7,198 nucleotides of DNA from Gemmatimonadota bacterium. GTDB taxonomy: Bacteria; Gemmatimonadota; Gemmatimonadetes; JACCXV01. The position numbers were made by a program, and so were the translations under genes. Location: positions 1 to 7,198 of the forward strand of contig JACCXV010000430.1 in assembly GCA_013696835.1 (NCBI GenBank), given 5' to 3'. Positions 1-4,759 of this stretch are shown here, one piece after another (the stretch's first letter is position 1; each line of letters begins with the position of its first letter). Under the pieces are notes generated by a model that had not been told where the DNA came from, made no database searches, and saw only the letters and a list, made by a program, of their open reading frames with translations.

Positions 1-1
1 G

Positions 2-307
2 TCCGCAGGGACGGGCGGATCCACGAGAGGACGTGCAGCGAATGGCCGGAGAAAGGCGGCGAGCGGCCGTAGAAAGGCTTCCTACGGGCGCAGGAAGGCA
101 GCAGCCAACGGTCGCAAAAAGCCGGCCAACGGCCGCAAACGGGCTGCGAATGGCCGCCGCAGGCGTGGCCGCCCCAGTGCCGCCGCCAGTGCTGAGAGCG
201 GGGCGGGCCAAACGGCCACCGGGAAGCGGCGTGGAAGGCCGCCGGGATCCGGCAAGCGCAGGGGACGGCCCCCCAAGTCCGAGAGTCAGCCGGCGACGGA
301 GAGCTGA
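2..307 (+). CDS. AT-hook / histone H1-like basic protein, C-terminal part (5' end outside window)
   Basis: The frame beginning at base 2 is open from the left edge to a TGA at 305-307, giving 101 residues with no start codon needed inside the window. The visible part is extremely rich in Arg, Lys, Ala and Gly. Residues 13-55 are six heptapeptide repeats with consensus ANGRRKA and one extra Ala after the third. Three AT-hook cores follow: RRGRPS (residues 54-59), KRRGRPPG (75-82) and KRRGRPPK (85-92). The last nine residues are hydrophilic and less basic. AT-hooks bind the minor groove of AT-rich DNA; in bacteria they are known from the HMGA-like tail of Myxococcus CarD, and Lys/Ala/Arg repeat tails occur in histone H1-like proteins. 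I infer a nucleoid-associated or regulatory DNA-binding protein. The N-terminal domain, which would settle the family, is not visible. A competing frame at 33-425 has no such motifs and is a shadow. Confidence 0.78.
   Translation, partial: SAGTGGSTRGRAANGRRKAASGRRKASYGRRKAAANGRKKPANGRKRAANGRRRRGRPSAAASAESGAGQTATGKRRGRPPGSGKRRGRPPKSESQPATES
38..166 (+). repeat. Six imperfect 21-bp repeats encoding basic heptapeptides
   Basis: Within the AT-hook protein, 21-bp units encode heptapeptides of the form Ala-Asn/Ser/Tyr-Gly-Arg-Arg/Lys-Lys/Arg-Ala/Pro. An extra Ala codon splits them into three plus three units. Codons differ between units (for example AGA, CGC, CGG and AAA within the basic triplet), so the peptide pattern is better conserved than the DNA. 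This suggests an old duplication held by selection on the protein rather than recent slippage. Confidence 0.75.
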
Positions 308-381
308 GAATCCGTTCCGATTTGAGCTGACGCGGCCGGCGGCTCGCGGCATGATCTGTCCGCTTTCCCGGGGGTCACACC

Positions 382-819
382 ATGCCCGCTCCTGTGTTCG
401 ATCAGATAAACATCGTCTCGGGTGACGTCGATGCCTCCGTCGAGTTCTATCGTCGCCTCGGCATCGACATGCCCGATCCGTTCAAGAGTGCGGTGGGCGT
501 CAGTTTTCACACTGGCTTTCAGTCAGCGGACGGGATTACGGTCGAACTCGACGCCCCAGCGTTCGCAACGGTCTGGAATAAGGGCTGGGCCGAATCGCAG
601 AGCCTGGTTGGCCGAGTCGTGCTGGGGTTGCGCGTCGGAACGAGAGATGAAGTCGCTCGCATCTTCGTCGACATGACGGCTGCCGGATACGCCGGACTAC
701 AACCGCCATACGACGCATTCTGGGGTGCACGGTACGCCATCGTCCAAGACCCGAGCGGGTTGGCCGTCGGATTGATGAGCCCTGCCGACGAAGCGCATCG
801 GACGGCGCCACCGATGTAA
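382..819 (+). CDS. VOC-superfamily (glyoxalase/bleomycin-resistance fold) protein
   Basis: A complete 145-residue protein with the layout of a small vicinal-oxygen-chelate fold. The N-terminal module reads FDQINIV, then DVDASVEFYRRLG (a beta strand and helix typical of the family). The C-terminal module ends in YAIVQDPSGLAVGLMSP (residues 118-134), matching the usual DPxG strand. Where family enzymes carry metal ligands, His after the first strand's start and Glu on the last strand, this protein appears to have Gln8 and Gly130. A classical metal-dependent glyoxalase or dioxygenase role is therefore doubtful, and a binding or resistance-type role is possible; the substrate is unknown. The ATG at 382 is preceded by a G-rich stretch (370-374) at a suitable distance for ribosome binding. 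By eye its codons use more A and T than the neighbouring minus-strand genes. It lies 74 nt after the AT-hook gene and runs tail-to-tail with the tRNA genes. Confidence 0.85.
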   Translation: MPAPVFDQINIVSGDVDASVEFYRRLGIDMPDPFKSAVGVSFHTGFQSADGITVELDAPAFATVWNKGWAESQSLVGRVVLGLRVGTRDEVARIFVDMTAAGYAGLQPPYDAFWGARYAIVQDPSGLAVGLMSPADEAHRTAPPM

Positions 820-919
820 GAGGCGATCCCTTGGGTTTGTCGCTGACCTGCGGATAGGCTCAATCACAACAGGAAACGAACGCGGCGCTCGACGGCTATC
901 TCGTGCTCTAGCATATGTT

Positions 920-1010
920 TGGCGGAGGGGGCGGGATTCGAACCCGCGACCCGGTTGCCCGAGTAACACCTTAGCAGGGTGCCGCCTTAGGCCAACTCGG
1001 CCACCCCTCC
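920..1010 (-). tRNA. tRNA-Ser(GCU)
   Basis: Read on the minus strand from 1010, the acceptor strand GGAGGGG pairs with CCCCTCC at 930-924. The discriminator base is G (923) and CCA is encoded at 922-920. The anticodon stem GCACC/GGTGT flanks the loop CTGCTAA, whose anticodon GCU is at 975-973 and reads AGC/AGU serine codons. A long variable arm, ACTCGG paired with CCGGGT around a GCAA loop, marks a class II tRNA. The T arm is GCGGG/CCCGC with TTCGAAT. The gene lies 56 nt downstream of tRNA-Ser(UGA) and probably shares its transcript. The roughly 100 nt between it and the VOC gene show no convincing terminator hairpin with a T run. Confidence 0.96.
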
Positions 1011-1066
1011 GATATCTGCGATGCGCCGCCGTGGACGCTTCCCCCGTGCCCGGCTGCGCGGCAGCC

Positions 1067-1153
1067 TGGCGGAGGGCGAGGGATTCGAACCCCCATGGGC
1101 GCAAGCCCGGCGGTTTTCAAGACCGCTGCCTTACCAGTTAGGTCTAGCCCTCC
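1067..1153 (-). tRNA. tRNA-Ser(UGA)
   Basis: Read on the minus strand from 1153, the acceptor strand GGAGGGC pairs with GCCCTCC at 1077-1071. The discriminator is G (1070) and CCA is encoded at 1069-1067. The anticodon stem GCGGT/ACCGC encloses CTTGAAA with anticodon UGA at 1119-1117, reading UCA and, by wobble, other UCN serine codons. The variable arm contains GGGC-TTGC-GCCC, making it class II as expected for serine. The T stem GGGGG/CCCTC has one G-U pair. It is the first gene of the tandem serine tRNA pair, with a possible promoter just upstream. Confidence 0.96.
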
Positions 1154-1162
1154 GAGAGGCCG

Positions 1163-1191
1163 AATATACACGCCTCCCCGAAGGCGCGCAG
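1163..1191 (-). promoter_or_regulatory. Possible promoter of the tandem tRNA-Ser genes
   Basis: The minus strand has TATATT at 1168-1163, an AT-rich island in GC-rich DNA and a fair -10 element. It would start transcription only a few bases before the tRNA-Ser(UGA) 5' end at 1153. Seventeen bases upstream is CTGCGC, a poor match to a -35 element. The spacer includes a 5-bp hairpin, CGCCT/AGGCG, that may instead belong to the end of the peptidase transcript; it has no T run. The rest of the 123-nt gap (1154-1276) shows nothing else I can support. Confidence 0.35.
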
Positions 1192-1276
1192 CGATGCCAG
1201 GCGCCGGCCGACGGCTGCGCCGGGCTTCGTCAAGCGACCAGGCGGAAAGACCGTGCCTGCGTCGCCTCACTTCCGC

Positions 1277-2431
1277 TCACCGGTCCCGAGGAGCTTCCTG
1301 CCGGTCGGCGTCATCCTCCGAGGTGACTGCGTCCTCCTGAGCGTCGGCTTCGCGAGGAGTTGGATCGTCGACTCCCATCGCGGCTCCTTCCCACTCCTGC
1401 CCCTCGGCGGCGGTCGCCTCCGCCCTCTGGAGCGCACGCAGGCGCGCTCGGTACCGTGTGCGCCGCATCACGGCGAGGAGGGCCAGCAGCACCGCGGCCG
1501 GGGCCCACAGCGTCCAGGAGCTCGCGGCGGCGGCCGCCCATCCAAAGCGACGGCCAATCGATTGCCGCCAGCGCTCTTCGAACTCCGCGTACGTGATCCC
1601 GTACGTCGCGCGTACCGCCGTGTCGAACCGCGCATGGCGGCGCAGGTTGCGCAGGAGAAGGGTCAGCCCGCGCTCGCCCCAGACGTCGCGCAGATAGGCG
1701 GCGGCCGTAAGCGACTCCAGATACGCGAGCTCCGCCGGCTTCGTATCTACGGGAAACGAGCGCTCCAGCCGCTCGAGCGGCAACAGGCGCCCCGACAGCA
1801 GAACGACGGCCATGTCGACACGCTCGCTCCAGCCCCACTCGCCCGCGAGGAGGCTCGCGAGGCCCTCGTGCAACCAGCGTGGCGCGGCATGTTCCGCAGG
1901 TCCCAGTGCCAGCGCGAGGTAGACGTGAACCAGCTCGTGAACCAGCACCCGGCCGGGGTCCTGCGTGTCTCCCGAGACGATGCGCGGCGAGCGCATGACG
2001 ATCTCACGCGAGGCCGGGAACGCGACCGCGAGCCCCCAGTCGGGGAAGCGCCCGCCGCTGGCGCGGCGAAACGAGCCCTCGTCTGCAGCCAGCAGGAGCC
2101 GCAGGGTGTCCGCGCCGCCCGTCGGCAGCGACTCGAAGATCCTGGGGTCGAAGCCCCTGGCCACCGCGGCCAGCCGGCGTGCGAGCCGCTCGTCGCGCGC
2201 CGCGTGGCGCACCTCGAGGAAGGGGGCGCCGGGAGCGTGGGGCAGCCTCACCACGAAGCTGCGCCCCGGCCCGGAGGAAACGACTCGTGGGTCCTGCGCG
2301 GGGGATGCTGGCGCCGCGGGGGATGCCGACGCCGCGAGGGACGCCGACGCCGTGCGGGATGCCGACGCCGCAATGGACCCCGACGCCGCGATCGCGGCGA
2401 ACAGGAACAGAGCCCCGAGCCGAGGGCTCAG
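1277..2431 (-). CDS. Membrane-anchored HExxH (gluzincin, peptidase MA-like) metallopeptidase
   Basis: A 384-residue protein if started at the CTG that overlaps the upstream TGA as CTGA. Residues 5-16 (LGALFLFAAIAA) look like a signal-peptide or anchor core. Then comes a low-complexity Ala/Ser linker of hexad repeats (14-43). The catalytic motif HELVH is at 165-169 and WLHEGLA at 186-192, giving His165, Glu166, His169 and Glu189 as likely zinc and catalytic residues in the gluzincin pattern of peptidase MA-like proteins. A second hydrophobic segment at about 306-322 (WTLWAPAAVLLALLAVM) is followed by Arg-rich residues and an acidic tail. I infer that the peptidase domain is extracytoplasmic, anchored by the C-terminal helix, with the tail in the cytoplasm. 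The substrate is unknown. The start is uncertain: the frame has no ATG, GTG or TTG between 2890 and the GTG at codon 60, which would lose the signal segment, and there is no clear Shine-Dalgarno. It is the last gene of the chemosensory-like string. Confidence 0.82.
   Translation of the reverse strand: MSPRLGALFLFAAIAASGSIAASASRTASASLAASASPAAPASPAQDPRVVSSGPGRSFVVRLPHAPGAPFLEVRHAARDERLARRLAAVARGFDPRIFESLPTGGADTLRLLLAADEGSFRRASGGRFPDWGLAVAFPASREIVMRSPRIVSGDTQDPGRVLVHELVHVYLALALGPAEHAAPRWLHEGLASLLAGEWGWSERVDMAVVLLSGRLLPLERLERSFPVDTKPAELAYLESLTAAAYLRDVWGERGLTLLLRNLRRHARFDTAVRATYGITYAEFEERWRQSIGRRFGWAAAAASSWTLWAPAAVLLALLAVMRRTRYRARLRALQRAEATAAEGQEWEGAAMGVDDPTPREADAQEDAVTSEDDADRQEAPRDR
2302..2391 (-). 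repeat. Five imperfect 18-bp tandem repeats in the peptidase N-terminal linker
   Basis: On the plus strand five 18-bp units follow each other from 2302, of the type GGGATGCCGACGCCGCGA. The two middle copies differ by a few bases and the outer ones by more. On the coding minus strand they encode hexapeptides close to xAASAS (residues 14-43), an Ala/Ser-rich spacer between the signal segment and the peptidase domain. The good DNA-level identity suggests recent expansion by slippage, and copy number may vary between strains. Confidence 0.8.
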
Positions 2432-3342
2432 GAGATCGTGAGAGGAATGCCGGCGGAAAGCTGCTCGACCAGCTCCTGGGACTTCCTGGCGTACGGGTTG
2501 TAGCGATTGCGGGCGGCGGCGTTCTCCCAGACGGCGCGAGCCTGCTCGAGACGGCCCTGGGCGTGAAACGCAAAGCCGAGATGGTAGTACGCTTCGATGA
2601 GATTGGGGCCAACCTCGACGGCCCGCGTCAGCCAGTCGGCCGCACCCGGCGGGTTTCCGCGCCGCGACTCCAGGATTCCCATGTAGAGCAGCGCGTAGAG
2701 ATGCGCCTTGCGATCGTGGCCGGGTTCCAGAGCCCGCCGCAGGTGCTCGCCGGCTTCGCCGTACATCCTCTTCTCGATGCAGATGAAGCCCAGGTTGACA
2801 CGCGCGAGCTCGTTGTCGGGATCGGCCATGAGAACGCGCCTGACGCAGTCGAGCGCGCGGTCGAGCTTGCCGGCTCGCGCTAGCGCCCACGCGAGCAGCC
2901 CCTCCGCCTCCGGATCACCGGGCGCGAGGGCGAGGGCCTTCTCCAGCGCGGTCACGGCCTCGGCGTGCCTCTCGGCCACGATGAAGTTCCACCCCCGCTC
3001 CACGAACGTCGAGCTGCCCAGGCGATCGTTGTAGACCGTGGGGCGCCGGCGCACCTCGGGGGCCCGGCCACGGTACTGCGTCACGAGCGCCCGGATCCGC
3101 TCGCGCAAGCGCTCGACGCGCCCATGCAGCGGGTCCGCGTCCCGGAAGAGATGCACGATCTCCCGCTTGATCGCCTCCCGCTGCTCGGGCGTGCCCGCAC
3201 GCGGCAGACGTTCTGCCAGCGACTGGCAGCGCCGCTCGAGCTCTTCCAGCGCTTCCAGGCCGCGGCCGGTGGCACGGATGGCCGCCTCGTCGACATCGTC
3301 CATCTCCACTTCGGCCTCCGTCCCGGCGAGTCCTTCCGTCAT
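2428..3342 (-). CDS. Coiled-coil plus TPR protein of the chemosensory-like operon
   Basis: A 304-residue protein without signal peptide or membrane segment, so probably cytoplasmic. The N-terminal third (about 15-95) is charged, helical and rich in Glu, Arg and Leu, probably a coiled coil. Residues about 111-282 hold roughly five TPR units with the usual pattern of small and aromatic residues, for example RHAEAVTALEKALALAPGD, then MYGEAGEHLRRAL, then RLEQARAVWENA. TPR arrays bind peptides or partner proteins, so a scaffold or adaptor role beside CheW and CheR is likely; no enzymatic motif is visible. The ATG at 3342 overlaps the CheW stop as ATGA and has GGAG at 3354-3351, eight bases upstream. 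A second Met at residue 14 is a weaker alternative. The stop overlaps the likely CTG start of the peptidase gene. Confidence 0.88.
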   Translation of the reverse strand: MTEGLAGTEAEVEMDDVDEAAIRATGRGLEALEELERRCQSLAERLPRAGTPEQREAIKREIVHLFRDADPLHGRVERLRERIRALVTQYRGRAPEVRRRPTVYNDRLGSSTFVERGWNFIVAERHAEAVTALEKALALAPGDPEAEGLLAWALARAGKLDRALDCVRRVLMADPDNELARVNLGFICIEKRMYGEAGEHLRRALEPGHDRKAHLYALLYMGILESRRGNPPGAADWLTRAVEVGPNLIEAYYHLGFAFHAQGRLEQARAVWENAAARNRYNPYARKSQELVEQLSAGIPLTIS

Positions 3343-3842
3343 TCGTCACTCTCCACTCGCAGGGCGCCGAGGGAACGGCGCGCGGAGATGGACACGAGCG
3401 CCTCCACGTCGAGTAGCAGGATCGGCTCTCTTCCAGGTGCGGCGGTGACCCCGAGCAGCAGCTCGGCGTCGGCAGCCGCGTCCTCAACTTCGCTCAGCCG
3501 GATCCTGCGCACGCCGCTGAGCGCCTCAACGAGGAGGGCCACGCTCCCACTCTCCAGCCGCACGATCAGCACCCCGGCGCCTGGCCCGGACCCGCTCGCG
3601 CGCCCCGCCAGCTCGCGCGTGGCGTCCAGCATCGGCAGCGTGCTTCCGCGGACCTGGATGGCGCCGGAGGCCCCGGCGACGCTCCGCGAGGCCGGCAGGC
3701 TGGAGACGGGGAGCACCTCTTCCACCTGGCGAATGTAGAGGCCGAACATCGGACCTGCGGGCGGGACGGCGCCAGCTTCGCAAGCCCCAGCTCCCTCGAG
3801 CCGAAAGGTGACGAGCTGCACGACTCGGTCCTGGGTCGTCAC
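3339..3842 (-). CDS. cheW: CheW-like chemotaxis adaptor
   Basis: A 167-residue protein made of a single CheW-like domain, the SH3-like double barrel that links chemoreceptors to the histidine kinase CheA. Visible family features are the first strand VVQLVTFRL (7-15), FGLYIRQVEEVLPV (33-46), AIQVRGSTLPMLDATREL (61-78, equivalent to the usual 'NLRGxxxPVxDL' strand), VLIVRLESGSVALLVEAL (91-108), and a closing LLGV...PILLLDVEALV (129-150). An insertion of about a dozen Gly/Ala/Pro residues (17-31) lengthens the loop between strands 1 and 2. The start is GTG at 3842 overlapping the CheR stop as GTGA, supported by GGAG at 3853-3850, seven bases upstream. The stop overlaps the next gene as ATGA. A partner CheA and receptor are implied but not in the window. 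Assignment to the family is firm; which pathway it serves is unknown. Confidence 0.9.
   Translation of the reverse strand: MTTQDRVVQLVTFRLEGAGACEAGAVPPAGPMFGLYIRQVEEVLPVSSLPASRSVAGASGAIQVRGSTLPMLDATRELAGRASGSGPGAGVLIVRLESGSVALLVEALSGVRRIRLSEVEDAAADAELLLGVTAAPGREPILLLDVEALVSISARRSLGALRVESDE
3351..3354 (-). promoter_or_regulatory. Shine-Dalgarno GGAG deciding the TPR-protein ATG start
   Basis: GGAG on the minus strand lies eight bases before the ATG at 3342, within the end of cheW. It favours this ATG over the Met 13 codons downstream. Confidence 0.65.
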
Positions 3843-4759
3843 GGTCGTTCTCCAGCGGACGGAGAGATGCCCGCGGAAGTCATTGCTGCGGCAGGTGGCG
3901 GAACCAACGCGTTCAGCGGCTTGCGGAAGAGCCGCTCGCGCAGGTCCACCGCCTCGAACAGCCTGCGGGCGCGACCCGGCAGCGTCTCGACCTTGCCCAG
4001 CAGGAGGTAGCCACCGGGCCGCAGGGCTCGATAGAAGGCTTCACCGAGAGACTCCTGGAGCGCGCGGTCGAAGTAGATGAGCACGTTGCGGCACGCGATG
4101 AGGTCCTGCCCGCGCACCCGCAGCTCACCCGTCAGGTCTCCGGCGCGAAACGTCACGCGCTCGCGGATGCGCGGCGCGACGCGATGCTGCTCACCTTCCC
4201 GAACGAAGAATCGCTCCACGTCCACAGGCGGGACCTCGACGAAGCTCTCGGACGGGTACGCGCCCTTTCGGGCGCGCGCGAGACCCTCCTCGTCCACGTC
4301 CGTACCGAGCACGGAGAGCGGCGGCGCAGCGGGCAGATCGGCCGTGAACCGATGCCACAGGATCGCCAGACTGTACGCTTCCTCTCCGCGGGCGACTCCC
4401 GCGCTCCACATCCTGACCCTGTCCCCGCCACGCATGCGGAGGATCTCGGGAAGCGCCAGCCGCTCCAGCGCGTGAAAGCTCGAGCCGTTGCGGAAGAAGC
4501 GGCTGACGGGGATGGTCAGGGCCTGGCGGAGCCGCTCGGCCTCGGCCGGCTCGGCGCGCAGGTAGCGCAGGTACTCCCCACAGGAGCCGATGCCGTGCAG
4601 GCGGAGGCGCGCCTCCACGCGCCGGCGCAGGCACTTCTCGCGGTAGAGATCAAGTCGCTGCCCGTGCACCCGCGCCAGGTGCCGGAGCAACAGGAAGAGA
4701 TCGTCCTCGCGGAGGACCGGCGCGTCCGTGGACGGTGGGGGGAGCGGCGACGCGATCAC
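3839..4759 (-). CDS. cheR: CheR-type chemoreceptor glutamate methyltransferase
   Basis: A 306-residue S-adenosylmethionine-dependent methyltransferase of the CheR family, which methylates glutamates on chemoreceptors. The N-terminal helical domain (about 19-80) is followed by VSRFFRN (85-91), VRMWSAGVARGEEAYSLAIL (115-134, the SAM-binding loop), LGTDVDEEGLARARKGAY (151-168, with acidic residues for SAM), and CRNVLIYF (223-230). The usual 'GCxTGEE' reads GVARGEE and the usual 'GHSE' turn reads GKVETLPG, so it is a divergent member though the fold residues are kept. It lacks the C-terminal TPR array found in some CheR proteins; separate TPR proteins flank it. The start is the GTG at 4759, overlapping the upstream TGA as GTGA. 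The frame stays open to 5167, but that extension lies wholly inside the upstream gene and has no family similarity. No strong Shine-Dalgarno is visible, consistent with coupling. Confidence 0.92.
   Translation of the reverse strand: MIASPLPPPSTDAPVLREDDLFLLLRHLARVHGQRLDLYREKCLRRRVEARLRLHGIGSCGEYLRYLRAEPAEAERLRQALTIPVSRFFRNGSSFHALERLALPEILRMRGGDRVRMWSAGVARGEEAYSLAILWHRFTADLPAAPPLSVLGTDVDEEGLARARKGAYPSESFVEVPPVDVERFFVREGEQHRVAPRIRERVTFRAGDLTGELRVRGQDLIACRNVLIYFDRALQESLGEAFYRALRPGGYLLLGKVETLPGRARRLFEAVDLRERLFRKPLNALVPPPAAAMTSAGISPSAGERP
3850..3853 (-). promoter_or_regulatory. Shine-Dalgarno GGAG deciding the CheW GTG start
   Basis: GGAG on the minus strand lies seven bases before the GTG at 3842, within the end of cheR. 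It supports initiation at that GTG, which overlaps the cheR stop as GTGA, and so supports translational coupling. Confidence 0.65.

Noticed and set aside
322..356. Possible promoter for the VOC gene (TTGAGC and CATGAT)
   Set aside because: The spacing is about 22 bases, too long for a normal sigma-70-type promoter, and both boxes are weak.
33..425. 130-codon plus-strand open frame with an ATG
   Set aside because: It overlaps the AT-hook frame, which is open from the left edge and has repeats and RGRP motifs; this frame has no recognisable motif and runs into the VOC start.
820..919. Possible bidirectional terminator between the VOC and tRNA genes
   Set aside because: Only short 4-bp inverted matches are present and there is no T run on either strand.
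920..1076. Direct repeats around TGGCGGAGGG and ATTCGAACCC as attachment sites
   Set aside because: They are the shared 3' ends of two serine tRNA genes and need no mobile-element explanation.
1253..2503. 416-codon plus-strand open frame
   Set aside because: Antisense to the peptidase gene, whose HELVH and WLHEGLA motifs are clear; the product is a typical Arg/Pro/Ala-rich GC shadow.
2965..3738. 257-codon plus-strand open frame
   Set aside because: Antisense to cheW and the TPR gene; low-complexity Arg/Ser sequence only.
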